Positions 34,537 through 43,782 are shown, numbered from the stretch's first letter. The stretch: 64,000 nt of DNA from Akkermansia massiliensis (GCF_023516715.1 NZ_JAMGSI010000001.1:1736001-1800000); one strand, 5' to 3'. Made by a program: numbers and translations. The notes: generated by a model not told the origin, from the letters alone.

Positions 34537-35004
34537 GGCGGGATTCTGTCAGGTTTCCTTCCCCCGCGCAAGGCTTCACCTCAAGAAATACAACCGCCGC
34601 TCCGCGGCTCACGGAATCTTCCCGGAAATCCCTCCCTCCGCTACTGCCGGGCATCATGCCGCTCCGTTCACGGCCGGCCCGTACTTGTGGACATTCCTTT
34701 GCCGGCAGGGAGGTGGTTCCTCTCCTGAACCAAACCAACAACGGGCACGAAACACTTCCCGAGGGAAAAACCGGCCGCCGCAGGATATCTTCACAAAAAC
34801 CGTCTAAAAGAGACGCTTGCGCGCCGGGAAGCCTGGGCAAATACGCCGCCTGTCCTCCCCCGCCTCAGATGCATGACGTGCCGCCTTCCCATCCCCCACA
34901 GGATTCTACCGGAAGGAAATCCCGGAAACCGCCTCCACTGGTCTTTTCTGAAACAGTCTTTTTTATCCTGTTTTCCCAACTGTTCCTCCCTTAATTTTTC
35001 CCCC
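34537..35004. other. Divergent intergenic region between oppA and the fucosidase
   Basis: About 470 bases between two genes reading outward. I see no protein-like frame. A weak -10-like TAATTT (34992-34997) ends 7 bases before the fucosidase ATG, but no good -35 matches it. The oppA side shows no clear promoter. Confidence 0.4.
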
Positions 35005-37140
35005 ATGTTTAAACTCAAAAACCATGCCTTCTGTCTTCTGACCGCATTTGGGGGGATGCTCCTCACTCCGGCCTGGGGAGAGCCCGTAGCTCCGTGGCTC
35101 AGAGCCTACATTAACGGGGAGGAAGTGGTCGGAACCACGCTGGAGAGCCGCTACAGCACTCCTGAGGACGAACCCGCCAGCCCTGTCATCCAATGGGAAA
35201 AAGCGGATTCCCGGACCGGAAAGCCCGTGCTGGTGCAGCAGGGCAAGGACGCGGAATCCTACACCCTGACGGACAAGGACGCCGGAAAATATTTCCGGAT
35301 CATCGTGGGCGGCGGCACGAAGGATGCGATTGCCAGCCCGTGGATAGGCCCGGTCATTACGGAAAAGCAGGCGGAAAGCATCAACAATCGTTTTGACCCC
35401 GGCAAAAGCTATCAGGAAAACGTGGACGCACTCCAGAAGGAGCTGTCTGAAAAGCTCAAGGACGCCGTTTATTTCACCGTGGACACGGACAAACTCCACG
35501 GTGCCCCCTACGCGATGGCGGCCAACGAACGGATAGCCCTGCCGGAAGACATCAGGCCCTTCCGGGAAAACGGGAAAATCTATGTAAACCACCCCTTTGT
35601 GCAGGCCGTTTTCAAGAAGGAGCTGCCGGACGAAATCATGGAGGAAGCGGGCGGCCAGAAGGCCTACGAAATAGGGAACGTGGCCAGGGCGCTGAAACTC
35701 AACCTCTGGCTGGGAGACAAGGAAAAGGCTCCCCTCCCGAACTTCCGCATGCAGCCCATGGCGGAAGGACTGGTGGTTCTTTCCCCTGAAAAAAACGTCT
35801 TTTCCCCGGTCGCGGACCGCGACCTGATCAATGAAGCCGTCAACAGGCTCTTCGACTTCAAGGCCAGTGACGAACAGTTAAAATGGTTCCGGGACGCCAA
35901 ATTCGGCCTCTTTGTCCACTGGAACCCCTCTTCCCTGCTGGAACGGGAAATCAGCTGGGAACGCAATGCGACGCGCCCCAAGGACAGCGCAAGCGGCCAT
36001 AAAAACATCATGGACTTTGAATATGACTCCGCCCACCGCCGCTTCAATCCCAAACAATACGATCCCCGGAAGTGGATGTCCGTCGCCAAAAAAAGCGGCA
36101 TGAAATATGCCGTGCTGACCACCAAGCACCACGACAGCTTCTCCAACTTCCCCTCCGACTACGACACCTTCACCATCGCCAATACCCCCTACGGCAAGGA
36201 TATCGTGGGGCAATTCGCGGCGGCGGTCCATGCGGCAGGGCTCAGGCTGGGCTTCTACTATTCCGGGCGGGACTGGTACAACCCCTACTACCTGACCGAC
36301 CAGCACTACCGCTACCTGGAATACTACTTCGGCCAGATCAGTGAACTGCTCACCCGCTACGGGCAGGTGGACGTGCTGTGGTTCGACAGCCTGGGCAACA
36401 GCTCCCTCAACCAGTGGGATCCCCGCACCATGATGCGCCGCATCAAGCAGTACCAGCCGGACATTCTGGTCAACAACCGCATGAACGGCACCCGCGGAGG
36501 CAACAAAGGTCCGCTGCCCGACGACCTGAAAGGAGATTTTCTGACGCCGGAATGCAAGCTGGGGCCGTTCAACGACAAAACGCCCTGGGAAAGCTGCATG
36601 ACCGTGGCGGACATCCCCGGCACCCGCTGGACGGGCAACTGGTCCTACACCTCCAAGGCGAAGGCCAAGCCCGTGGAAACCTCCATCAAATTCCTGATCA
36701 ACAACACCGTCAAGGACGGCAACCTGCTTTACAACATCGGACCCACGCCGCTGGGCACGTTCGACCCGAAACAGGCTGAAACCTTCCTGGCCATGGGCAA
36801 GTGGATCGCCCCCTACCGGGAAGCCATTTACAACACCCGCGGAGGTCCCTACAAGGACCAGCCCTGGGGCGGCAGCTGCTACAAGACGGACCGGCGCGGC
36901 AAAAAAACCGTCTACCTGCATGTCAGCCCGCTGATTGCTCAACAAGGAAAAGAGCTGAAAGGCTCCGAACCTCTCTTCATCAAGGACATCGGCGAGAAAT
37001 TCACAAAAGCGACCGTCATCGTGAACGGCAGTGGAAACGGAAAAGCCGCCAAGCTTGAAAAGGAAGGAGCCCAATACAAAATCACGCTGCCCGCAGGCGT
37101 GGCCTGGGACAGCCTGGACACCGTCATCAAGCTTCAATAA
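35005..37140 (+). CDS. Secreted alpha-L-fucosidase, GH29, with N-terminal extra domains
   Basis: 711-aa exported glycosidase. A signal peptide (to about residue 26, TPAWGEP) precedes an Ig-like module (about 30-120) and a linker domain (about 120-290), both outside the catalytic unit. The GH29 barrel begins at KWFRDAKFGLFVHWNP and shows EYDSAHRRFNP, LTTKHHDSF, DVLWFDSLG and LLYNIGPTPLGTF. The catalytic nucleophile should be Asp461 in VLWFDSL. It would release fucose from mucin or milk-type glycans in the periplasm or at the surface. The ATG at 35005 is chosen since upstream codons give no signal peptide. Terminator at 37177-37210. Confidence 0.93.
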   Translation: MFKLKNHAFCLLTAFGGMLLTPAWGEPVAPWLRAYINGEEVVGTTLESRYSTPEDEPASPVIQWEKADSRTGKPVLVQQGKDAESYTLTDKDAGKYFRIIVGGGTKDAIASPWIGPVITEKQAESINNRFDPGKSYQENVDALQKELSEKLKDAVYFTVDTDKLHGAPYAMAANERIALPEDIRPFRENGKIYVNHPFVQAVFKKELPDEIMEEAGGQKAYEIGNVARALKLNLWLGDKEKAPLPNFRMQPMAEGLVVLSPEKNVFSPVADRDLINEAVNRLFDFKASDEQLKWFRDAKFGLFVHWNPSSLLEREISWERNATRPKDSASGHKNIMDFEYDSAHRRFNPKQYDPRKWMSVAKKSGMKYAVLTTKHHDSFSNFPSDYDTFTIANTPYGKDIVGQFAAAVHAAGLRLGFYYSGRDWYNPYYLTDQHYRYLEYYFGQISELLTRYGQVDVLWFDSLGNSSLNQWDPRTMMRRIKQYQPDILVNNRMNGTRGGNKGPLPDDLKGDFLTPECKLGPFNDKTPWESCMTVADIPGTRWTGNWSYTSKAKAKPVETSIKFLINNTVKDGNLLYNIGPTPLGTFDPKQAETFLAMGKWIAPYREAIYNTRGGPYKDQPWGGSCYKTDRRGKKTVYLHVSPLIAQQGKELKGSEPLFIKDIGEKFTKATVIVNGSGNGKAAKLEKEGAQYKITLPAGVAWDSLDTVIKLQ

Positions 37141-37176
37141 CGCCCTTTTTCTCCCACGGAGAGAGCATACAGCCAG

Positions 37177-37210
37177 CCGGCCCGGCATCATGCCGGGGCC
37201 GGTTTTTTTA
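37177..37210 (+). terminator. Intrinsic terminator of the fucosidase gene
   Basis: A GC-rich stem (CCGGCCCGGCA / TGCCGGGGCCGG, one bulge) is followed by seven T. Confidence 0.85.
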
Positions 37211-37412
37211 TTCCGCAAAACAGGCATGCATGCTCCACAGGATTCCTTTCTCTTCCATAACCGGGCTTGGCGGAAAGAGCGGCGCGGCGCGATGCTCCCT
37301 TCTCCGCAGCCGCGTGTAAAAGAGGAACAGACGCCTTCAAGGCAGGCTGCACCCGGCGGGAACTGACGGGCACCCTCTCAACGGAAGCCGCTTAAGCGAG
37401 CAGCTCATGGCG

Positions 37413-37454
37413 AAAAAAAGAAAAGCCCCGCAGCGGCATGAACCGCTGCGGGGC
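37413..37454 (-). terminator. Intrinsic terminator of the thioredoxin-like gene
   Basis: A perfect 12-bp stem (GCCCCGCAGCGG / CCGCTGCGGGGC). On the minus strand it is followed by TTTTCTTTTTTT. Confidence 0.9.
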
Positions 37455-37495
37455 CGTTTTCCAAAATCAGGGAATCAAGGAAAGGGAGCTTTTAC

Positions 37496-38461
37496 TTACT
37501 TGCTCTGGGCCTTCTTGGCTGCTTCAATCTGAGCTTTGATCTGGTCCTTGTTGGCAAGAATGCCGGCCTTGATGCGGGGAGCACGCTGCCCGGCTTCCGT
37601 ACCCGGCATCAATTCGGCCACCTTGTCCAGAATCAGCACGGCTCCGTCTACGTCACCAGTGGAATTCAGGTAGGTCCCGAACTCCATCATCAGCAAATCC
37701 TGCTGGGTTTCCGGCAGAAGCTTGTCACGGTCGGGATAAGCCTTGACCACCTGGAGGGCTTCCGCAGGCGTGGTCTTGTCCGTCAGCTTGCCGGCAAGAT
37801 AATCCTGGACGTCCTTCTGTTCCTTCTTAAGCTGGTCGGCGTGCGCGTCAGCGGCTTTCAAGCCGGACTTGTCATCCTTGTCCAGCTTCTTGATTTCCGC
37901 CTTCACGTCGCCGTAAAAATTGTCCACATACTCCTGGGGCGCCAGCTTGAGCACTTCCATCAGGGCGGCAACCTTCGCTTCATCCGTGGTGGCCTTGGCT
38001 ACATTTGCCTCAGCGGCGTTCAGGGCTTCCTTGTTCTTCAAGGCGTCCTGCATGGCCTTCATCACGTCATCCTTGGAACGGCCGCCCACAAATCCCCCGA
38101 AGGGCTTGCCGGAAGCGTCCGCAAACACGATCGTCGGGAACCCCTGCACGCCGTACTGCTGGGCAAGCTTGTCATTGGCGGCTTTCATTTCCTTGGACTG
38201 TTCCTTGCCGCGCGGATAATCCAGCTCCACGAGCACGAAATTCTTCTGGGCGTCCTTCTGGAAATCAGGCTTGCTGAACACGTTGGCGCGGAGCTGCATG
38301 CAGGGCGGGCACCAGTCGGAACCGGTGAACTCGATCATGAGGTCCTTCTTCTGTTCGGCGGCCTGCTTCTTGGCGGCATCCATATCGGTAATCCATCCTT
38401 CCGCGGCAAAACAGGGAGCGACGCAGGCGGCAACAACTATTGGCAGAATTTGTCTAATCAT
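37496..38461 (-). CDS. Secreted thioredoxin-fold protein with long helical C-domain
   Basis: 321-aa exported protein. A signal peptide (MIRQILPIVVAACVAPCFA) is followed by a thioredoxin-like domain with the active-site CPPC at residues 51-54 (SDWCPPCMQL), the cis-Pro loop GVQGFPTIVF and GGFVGGRSKDDVM. The remaining 170 residues are helical and charged, without a known family. It likely works in periplasmic thiol-disulfide exchange. The promoter ends 12 bases before the ATG, so the mRNA should be nearly leaderless. Monocistronic with its own terminator. Confidence 0.85.
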   Translation of the reverse strand: MIRQILPIVVAACVAPCFAAEGWITDMDAAKKQAAEQKKDLMIEFTGSDWCPPCMQLRANVFSKPDFQKDAQKNFVLVELDYPRGKEQSKEMKAANDKLAQQYGVQGFPTIVFADASGKPFGGFVGGRSKDDVMKAMQDALKNKEALNAAEANVAKATTDEAKVAALMEVLKLAPQEYVDNFYGDVKAEIKKLDKDDKSGLKAADAHADQLKKEQKDVQDYLAGKLTDKTTPAEALQVVKAYPDRDKLLPETQQDLLMMEFGTYLNSTGDVDGAVLILDKVAELMPGTEAGQRAPRIKAGILANKDQIKAQIEAAKKAQSK

Positions 38462-38473
38462 ATCTACAGTTCA

Positions 38474-38502
38474 ATATTGAAGAGTCCGACATCCAGCGTC
38501 AA
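38474..38502 (-). promoter_or_regulatory. Promoter of the thioredoxin-like gene
   Basis: On the minus strand TTGACG (38502-38497), 17 bases, CAATAT (38479-38474). It ends 12 bases before the ATG at 38461. Confidence 0.55.
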
Positions 38503-38634
38503 TCTCTTGTTCAATCATTTTTGGAAAATTTCCAAAAGGCCGCGCCTTCCGCAAGGAAAACGCCGTCCGGCAGCCGACGGGAACAGCCATTTGGACCGTG
38601 GGAAGGCAGTGTCATTATTGCACCAAATCCGGGG

Positions 38635-38663
38635 TTGCCTTTCAAACTGTTTTCACTTATGTA
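38635..38663 (+). promoter_or_regulatory. Promoter of the carboxynorspermidine synthase gene
   Basis: TTGCCT (38635-38640), 17 bases, TATGTA (38658-38663). It ends 11 bases before the ATG at 38675, predicting a leader of about five bases without a ribosome site. Confidence 0.55.
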
Positions 38664-38674
38664 CTGGGCATATC

Positions 38675-39898
38675 ATGAACACGGTTTTAATCATTGGAGC
38701 AGGCGGCGTCGGACATGTGGTAGCCAACAAATGCGCCCAACTGCCGGACATCTTTCAAAACATTCATCTGGCCTCCCGCACGAAAAGCAAATGTGACGCC
38801 ATTGCGGACGATGTACGCGCCAGAACGGGCGTCAATATCACCACCCACGCCGTGAACGCGGACGACGTGCCCGCCACCGTGGCCCTCATCCGGGAAGTCA
38901 AGCCGCAGCTGCTGATCAACGTGGCCCTTCCCTACCAGGATTTGAACCTGATGGACGCCTGCCTGGAAACCGGCGTTAACTACCTGGACACCGCCAACTA
39001 TGAACCCCGGGACGTAGCCAAATTCGAATACTCCTGGCAATGGGCGTACCAGGACAAATTCCGCAAGGCCGGACTCTTTGCCCTGCTGGGCTCCGGCTTT
39101 GACCCCGGCGTCACCAACGTCTTCACGGCATGGGCGCTCAAGCACCACTTTGACGAAATCCATACGCTGGACATCATTGACGTCAACGGCGGCAATCACG
39201 GCAAGGCCTTCGCCACCAACTTCAACCCGGAAATCAACATCCGGGAAGTGACTGCCCCCTGCCGCCACTGGGAAGACGGCGCCTTCCGAGAAACCGCCCC
39301 CATGAGCATGCACCGGAGCTTCACCTGCCCGCAGGAAGTGGGCACCTATGAAATCTACCGCATGTACCATGAAGAAATGGAAAGCCTGGTCAAGCACATC
39401 CCCACCATCCGCCGGGCCCAATTCTGGATGTCCTTCTCCCCGAACTACCTCAAGCACCTGGAAGTGCTCCAGAACGTGGGCATGACCCGGATTGACCCGG
39501 TCATGTACAATGGAGTGGAAATCATTCCGCTTCAATTCCTCAAGGCTGTGCTGCCGGACCCGGGGGACCTGGGCAAGACCACGAAAGGAAAAACCTGCAT
39601 CGGCAACGTCATCACCGGAACCAAGGACGGCCAATTCAAGGCCGTGTACATCTACAACATCTGCGACCATGAAAAATGCTTTGAAGAAGTTGGATCCCAG
39701 GCCATCTCCTACACCACGGGGGTTCCGGCCATGATCGGCGCGGAAATGATCCTTACGGGCAAATGGTCCGGCGCTGGCGTCTTCAACATGGAGCAGAACG
39801 ATCCGGACCCCTTCATGGACGAACTCAACAAGCGCGGCCTTCCCTGGCACTGCGTGGAACTCACGGATGAACAGGCCAAAGCCCTGCAAGTCCATTGA
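38675..39898 (+). CDS. Carboxynorspermidine/carboxyspermidine synthase (saccharopine dehydrogenase family)
   Basis: 407-aa NADPH-dependent enzyme. The N-terminus MNTVLIIGAGGVGHVVANK is a Rossmann fold, and further marks are NVALPYQDLNLMDACLETGVNYLDTANYEP, ALLGSGFDPGVTNVF and DIIDVNGGNHGKAFATNFNPEINIREV, all typical of carboxynorspermidine dehydrogenase. It condenses putrescine (or diaminopropane) with aspartate semialdehyde to carboxyspermidine, which a decarboxylase converts to spermidine; that decarboxylase is not in the window. The agmatine deiminase at 2-3 kb supplies part of the putrescine branch. The ATG at 38675 fits the Rossmann start and the promoter; a longer frame upstream is antisense to another gene. 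Terminator at 39933-39970. Confidence 0.9.
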   Translation: MNTVLIIGAGGVGHVVANKCAQLPDIFQNIHLASRTKSKCDAIADDVRARTGVNITTHAVNADDVPATVALIREVKPQLLINVALPYQDLNLMDACLETGVNYLDTANYEPRDVAKFEYSWQWAYQDKFRKAGLFALLGSGFDPGVTNVFTAWALKHHFDEIHTLDIIDVNGGNHGKAFATNFNPEINIREVTAPCRHWEDGAFRETAPMSMHRSFTCPQEVGTYEIYRMYHEEMESLVKHIPTIRRAQFWMSFSPNYLKHLEVLQNVGMTRIDPVMYNGVEIIPLQFLKAVLPDPGDLGKTTKGKTCIGNVITGTKDGQFKAVYIYNICDHEKCFEEVGSQAISYTTGVPAMIGAEMILTGKWSGAGVFNMEQNDPDPFMDELNKRGLPWHCVELTDEQAKALQVH

Positions 39899-39932
39899 CA
39901 GCAACCTCCGGCCGAAGCCGTCCGCTCCATCA

Positions 39933-39970
39933 AAAGCCGGGCATTGACTTCTCAAATGCCTGGCTTTTAC
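39933..39970 (+). terminator. Intrinsic terminator of the carboxynorspermidine synthase gene
   Basis: A 13-bp stem with one G-T pair (AAAGCCGGGCATT / AATGCCTGGCTTT), with a short T-tail, 34 bases after the stop. Confidence 0.7.
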
Positions 39971-40000
39971 TCTCTCAAATCTTCACGATGCCCATAATCA

Positions 40001-40029
40001 TTGGCAGTTCCCGGGCGATGCCTTAGCAG
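40001..40029 (+). promoter_or_regulatory. Promoter of the SMR efflux gene
   Basis: TTGGCA (40001-40006), 17 bases, TAGCAG (40024-40029). It ends 10 bases before the ATG at 40040, the same near-leaderless geometry as several other genes here. Confidence 0.5.
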
Positions 40030-40039
40030 GAACGAATCC

Positions 40040-40372
40040 ATGAAAGCATATCTTATCCTGTTGCTGGCGATTGTTCTGGAAACAATCGCCACCTCTTTCC
40101 TGAAGCAGAGCGAACAATTTACCAGGCTCCTGCCCACCATCATAACCGTAGCCGGATATGCAGGCTCCTTCTACTGCCTCAGCCTGGTGCTGAAAAACAT
40201 CCCTGTGGGCATTGCGTATGCCATCTGGTCGGGAATGGGCATTGTGCTGATCTCCGCCATCGGGTGGGTGGCATTCAAGCAGCACCTGGACTTGGCAGCG
40301 ATTTCAGGTCTGGCGCTCATCATTGCCGGAGTATTGGTAATCAATATCTTTTCCAACTCCGTTTCCCACTGA
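40040..40372 (+). CDS. Small multidrug resistance (SMR) efflux protein, EmrE/QacE type
   Basis: 110-aa four-helix transporter closely matching EmrE in length and motifs: Glu14 in AIVLETIATSFLKQSE is the proton/drug-binding carboxylate, then GIAYAIWSGMGIVLISAIGW and AGVLVINIFS. It would exchange protons for cationic antiseptics or related compounds as an antiparallel dimer in the inner membrane. A single gene with no partner beside it, so a homodimer is expected. The ATG at 40040 aligns exactly with the EmrE start and with the promoter. Confidence 0.93.
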   Translation: MKAYLILLLAIVLETIATSFLKQSEQFTRLLPTIITVAGYAGSFYCLSLVLKNIPVGIAYAIWSGMGIVLISAIGWVAFKQHLDLAAISGLALIIAGVLVINIFSNSVSH

Positions 40373-40723
40373 TGGGAAAAAACGGAAAAGCATTCCCTGC
40401 AAGGGGATGACGGCCCTCCCCTCCGGGCAGCGGCAACCGGAATAGAAAAACGCCTCTTCACTGAAAAGAGGGTAAAACCTTCCGGAGGCCCGGCAAGCCG
40501 GTCTTCACAATGGCTCATTCCTCCGCCAATAAAATCCGTCAAAGGACCTGTTTCTCCGGTGAAAAGAGTATCCCTCTCATGGTTCTAACTGCTGTGGAGC
40601 TTTTCCGGCCAGCCCCGAACTGCCACCTTTAAAAGGAAAAAGAGAAGCACCCGTCCGGCCTTCTTCCGGCGCATGCATAATTTTCTGGCCTGGAAAGCAG
40701 GCGGGCGGTAAAAACGGGGTGCC
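40373..40723 (+). other. Intergenic region, nothing recognised
   Basis: About 350 bases between two plus-strand genes. Small hairpins occur at the SMR stop (about 40362-40379) and at about 40448-40470, but neither has a proper T-tail on the plus strand. No coding frame or promoter is convincing. Confidence 0.4.
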
Positions 40724-41707
40724 ATGAAATATCTTGCGCTATTTCTCATCTTTCTGTTTCAAGCGGTGCACGCGGAGGAACCCGCTCCGTGGAGAATCGC
40801 CATCATCGGCGACACGCATGACTCCCCCAAACGCATGGAAGGAAGCGAAGGGGTAGCCGTCAATTTCATCAAAACCCTCTATGGGGAAATCCTGAAGCAC
40901 CAGGTGGACATGGTCGTCCAGGTGGGGGACATGGCGGACATTGAAGGAAGCGCCCCCGTCAACGGACTCGCCAAGCGCAAGGAACTCAACAAGATGCTGG
41001 AGGAAAAAGGCATCCCCTTCTACGCCGTGCGCGGCAACCATGAATCGCTGCCCTTCCGCGCGGAACAATTCAGGGAACTCTTCCTGCCTACCCGGAAACA
41101 GGGCGCCAAAGGGCTGGCCACCAGAAAACTGAACTACGGCATCCGCCATAAAAACGCCTCCCTGTACTTCATGGACATTGACCTGACCCCGGACCAGCTC
41201 GTAGACTTCAGCGCGTGGGTCAAACGCAACAGGAGCAAGGCCAACACCGTTCCGCGCCATTGCCTAATTTTCACCCACCGCACCCTGCAAACTCCCATGC
41301 AATTCCGGGAATGCCTGTGGGGCCGCTACAACGACAGCGCGGCGGAACAGCAGAACATCTTTTACCGCAACCTCCGGGACGCCGGCGTGCGGTTCGTCAT
41401 CACCGGGCACCTGCATGCCCACGACCTGTACATGATTACATCCCCGGACGGGAAAAACACCCTCACCTCCCTCATCTGCGCCCCCGCGGGCAACAAGGTG
41501 CTGCCCATCCCCTTCCTTCTGCCCGCAAAATCCCGCGTAAAAACCCTGCAATACCGCTCCGGCATCACGGCCTACTACATCCTGAACATCTACCCGGACT
41601 CCATGACTCTGGACACCTATGCCGCCCCCAACAACGGCATCACGGACCAAGGCCCGCAAGGCAGCGAATTCAAAAAACTGCACTCTTACGCGATTCCGAT
41701 GAATTGA
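40724..41707 (+). CDS. Secreted calcineurin-like metallophosphoesterase
   Basis: 327-aa exported phosphoesterase with a signal peptide (MKYLALFLIFLFQAVHA). The metal-site motifs are in order: GDTHD near residue 30, VQVGDMAD near residue 67, RGNHE near residue 104, THR near residue 184 and GHLHAHD near residue 227. The family hydrolyses phosphomonoesters or diesters; the substrate is unknown. No signal for cotranscription with the SMR gene 350 bases upstream. It is the last normal-GC gene before the low-GC island. Confidence 0.88.
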   Translation: MKYLALFLIFLFQAVHAEEPAPWRIAIIGDTHDSPKRMEGSEGVAVNFIKTLYGEILKHQVDMVVQVGDMADIEGSAPVNGLAKRKELNKMLEEKGIPFYAVRGNHESLPFRAEQFRELFLPTRKQGAKGLATRKLNYGIRHKNASLYFMDIDLTPDQLVDFSAWVKRNRSKANTVPRHCLIFTHRTLQTPMQFRECLWGRYNDSAAEQQNIFYRNLRDAGVRFVITGHLHAHDLYMITSPDGKNTLTSLICAPAGNKVLPIPFLLPAKSRVKTLQYRSGITAYYILNIYPDSMTLDTYAAPNNGITDQGPQGSEFKKLHSYAIPMN

Positions 41708-41848
41708 AAAACTTCCTACCCATATTTTTCTTTCCATCCCGGAACAAACTGGAGTCCGCCACGCTTTCCGGGCAAGCCTGAAGACTCTCCTGTCCACGCA
41801 AAGAAATAGAAGCCTTCCTCTTTTCCGGATAGTTCATGTTCCTGCGTA

Positions 41849-42220
41849 TTATTCCAAACGCCCGGAACCGTGAGGCTCCAACTTTCTATCGTGCTGGTGT
41901 CCGCGGCCTCCCTTATATAAAAATTCCGTTCCGCCCTCACGCCCGGCAGCACGGTCATCAATCAGGCCTCCGATTTCCTAATCAGCGTATCCGGCCTTTT
42001 TAAAATACTTGACCTCTTCTCCGGCCTGGCCCGGATAAAAGTGAACCAGCATCTCCACAAACGCAGCCTCCAACCTCTTTTCCAATTCGTACTTGCAACT
42101 GTCGTTTCTTTTTTAATTGCTCATCAACTTATTATTGCAGTAGAGAGCCCAAGGCTCCTGTTCCCGGTTCAATTCCGGATCATACCGCTCCCGGAATGTT
42201 TCTAACACAGTCGCTCCATA
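41849..42220 (-). pseudogene. Decayed paralogue of the 307-aa secreted protein gene
   Basis: The minus-strand frame through this stretch aligns without gaps over 36 residues to the C-terminal part of the intact gene at 42859-43782: here NNKLMSN-stop-KRNDSCKYELEKRLEAAFVEM, there YNKIASNEVRNYSAAHYLKNSLEPALMKI. A further match, GREGGTEFLYKGGRG against GRDASTKFLYKGDRG, follows. The first in-frame stop is a TAA at 42115-42113 where the intact copy has Glu (GAA), a second is TAG at 41980-41978, and the frame ends at 41849. Upstream parts are frame-shifted. This is a dead duplicate, not a functional gene. Confidence 0.75.
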
Positions 42221-42858
42221 TCCCGGTCAAATCACTTCTTTTCACACGGCATCGAGTGACAATTCCAGATATATCCAAGGCTAAACCGTTCATCCGCCTC
42301 ACCACTCTGGTCTTCAATTCATAATCCATGCTGCCACACAGCAGCCAAATTTGGTAATCGTCACGATATCGTACCACTGTGGTCCTCAAATTTCCCGCCT
42401 GTAAAATTCCGCAAAACAAAAATGGCATCGCGCTTTCACGATCTCGTGGCCATCAAGGCTTTCCGAGTCCTCTCCCTCCTCCCATCATGGATGCACACCA
42501 GGAACACACCCAGTCCCACGCTTGGGAAATGGGAATGTTCCAAGTCGACGGCAAAAATCCCCCCCGTGACATTATCCTACAATTGATTCGTTGCAAATAC
42601 TTCTATGACTTCATTCGCACCATTCTTGGAATAACCTGAGTCGAAATCCGTACCGGAAGGCTCCTCCCTTTTGTCCCTCTCAATAATTTTGACATAGCGG
42701 AAGCTCCTATAACGGTGGTCGCACCTTCCGGAAACCTCTTTGTCACCGTTCCTCCATCCTTATATTCTGCCCTGATCTCTTAGGAAACCACTATGATCTT
42801 TGCCTATTCACTACTCATTAGCAAAACTCATAGTTTTCTTTTCAAAAATAACTATAAT
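42221..42858 (-). other. Low-GC stretch with broken minus-strand coding fragments
   Basis: No intact gene. Minus-strand fragments with protein-like composition occur in different frames: one near 42605-42780 (RAEYKDGGTVTKRFPEGA), another near 42445-42660 (GTDFDSGYSKNGANEVIEV, then a stop, then NVTGGIFAVDLEHSHFP). They lie where the 5' parts of the decayed duplicate would be expected and are probably its remains, but I could not align them with confidence to either intact neighbour. Confidence 0.4.
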
Positions 42859-43782
42859 TTATTTCTTCTTTCCAGTCTGTTGCCGGAGCGCCTGTTCATA
42901 TCTGCGTCCTCGATCACCCTTGTATAGGAATTTAGTGCTTGCATCCCTCCCTACAGTTCGATTGATCAATTCGTCCATCGCCTTTCCTTCATATCCTGCC
43001 AGTTTAAGATATTTTTCCACCTCATTTTTATCGCCCGGAAAACATTTCAATAAAATTTTCATTAATGCCGGCTCAAGTGAATTTTTGAGATAATGGGCAG
43101 CTGAATAATTTCTAACTTCATTGGAAGCTATTTTATTATAATAATATATACGCTTTTTTTCAATATCACCAGAACCCCAAACTCCATCTCCCCTATGCTT
43201 CTCTGCATACTCCTTTAACCGTTTCTGTACTATTTTTTCGTATTCTCCAGCCATCTTTGCATGTTTCTCAGGCAGCTTCTCATTATAATCATCACGCACA
43301 GTTTTAGTCATTGCAGCAACATACAAAGATAATAATTCTACCAGTTCTTTTCTTTTCAGGTCATGCTGAGAAACAATTTCCGGCAGGTTCCAGCACATTC
43401 TTACCCCTTCAGTAGCTAAATTGTCTCTTTCTCTGTAATCCAAACCTTCATGGTTGATAGAATCTGTACTTTCATCATAATCTACCTGAAAAGCAGGAGC
43501 TTTGGCGACATAATAACATATCCATAAAAATTTATTGAGATCCCCTTCTTTCAATTCCTCCCAATTCATTTCCTCAATAAATTCCTGAGACTTATGGACC
43601 TTCTGATAAAATTCCTTCAATTTTCCATCTCTCAGCAACTGCGCCCATCCCTGGACCAATTCCGGTTCCTCCTTGAAAATAGGGATAACATCCGGAGCTT
43701 TAATTATTATCGTTTGCGCTGCATTAACATTCATGACAGACGCGAGGATAAAAACACCTATGATTCTTAAATAATTTTTCAT
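42859..43782 (-). CDS. Secreted protein of unknown function in the low-GC island
   Basis: 307-aa protein with a signal peptide (MKNYLRIIGVFILASVMNVNA). The mature chain is helical and charged, with LVQGWAQLLRDGKLKEFY near the start, LWICYYVAKAP, and a C-terminal module LKNSLEPALMKILLKCFPGDKNEVEKYLKLAGYEG ... GRDASTKFLYKGDRG. No family recognised. It begins 4 bases after the stop of the 357-aa gene and so is cotranscribed with it. Base composition is much richer in A+T than the flanking genes, and a decayed paralogue lies directly downstream, both signs of recent acquisition or of weak constraint. Confidence 0.65.
   Translation of the reverse strand: MKNYLRIIGVFILASVMNVNAAQTIIIKAPDVIPIFKEEPELVQGWAQLLRDGKLKEFYQKVHKSQEFIEEMNWEELKEGDLNKFLWICYYVAKAPAFQVDYDESTDSINHEGLDYRERDNLATEGVRMCWNLPEIVSQHDLKRKELVELLSLYVAAMTKTVRDDYNEKLPEKHAKMAGEYEKIVQKRLKEYAEKHRGDGVWGSGDIEKKRIYYYNKIASNEVRNYSAAHYLKNSLEPALMKILLKCFPGDKNEVEKYLKLAGYEGKAMDELINRTVGRDASTKFLYKGDRGRRYEQALRQQTGKKK

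Larger units (their letters stand above)
37141..37495. other. Convergent intergenic region with two terminators
   Basis: About 355 bases between the convergent fucosidase and thioredoxin-like genes. It holds one terminator for each strand and no convincing gene in between. Confidence 0.55.

Noticed and set aside
37841-38674. N-terminal extension of the carboxynorspermidine synthase frame
   Set aside because: The extension is antisense to the thioredoxin-like gene and precedes the Rossmann start; the promoter at 38635-38663 lies inside it.
40362-40379. Hairpin at the SMR stop codon as a terminator
   Set aside because: The stem is followed by A residues, not T, on the plus strand.
42379-42639. 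Plus-strand 86-codon frame in the low-GC island
   Set aside because: The minus strand carries the decayed coding remains here; the plus frame has no ribosome site, promoter or recognisable content.
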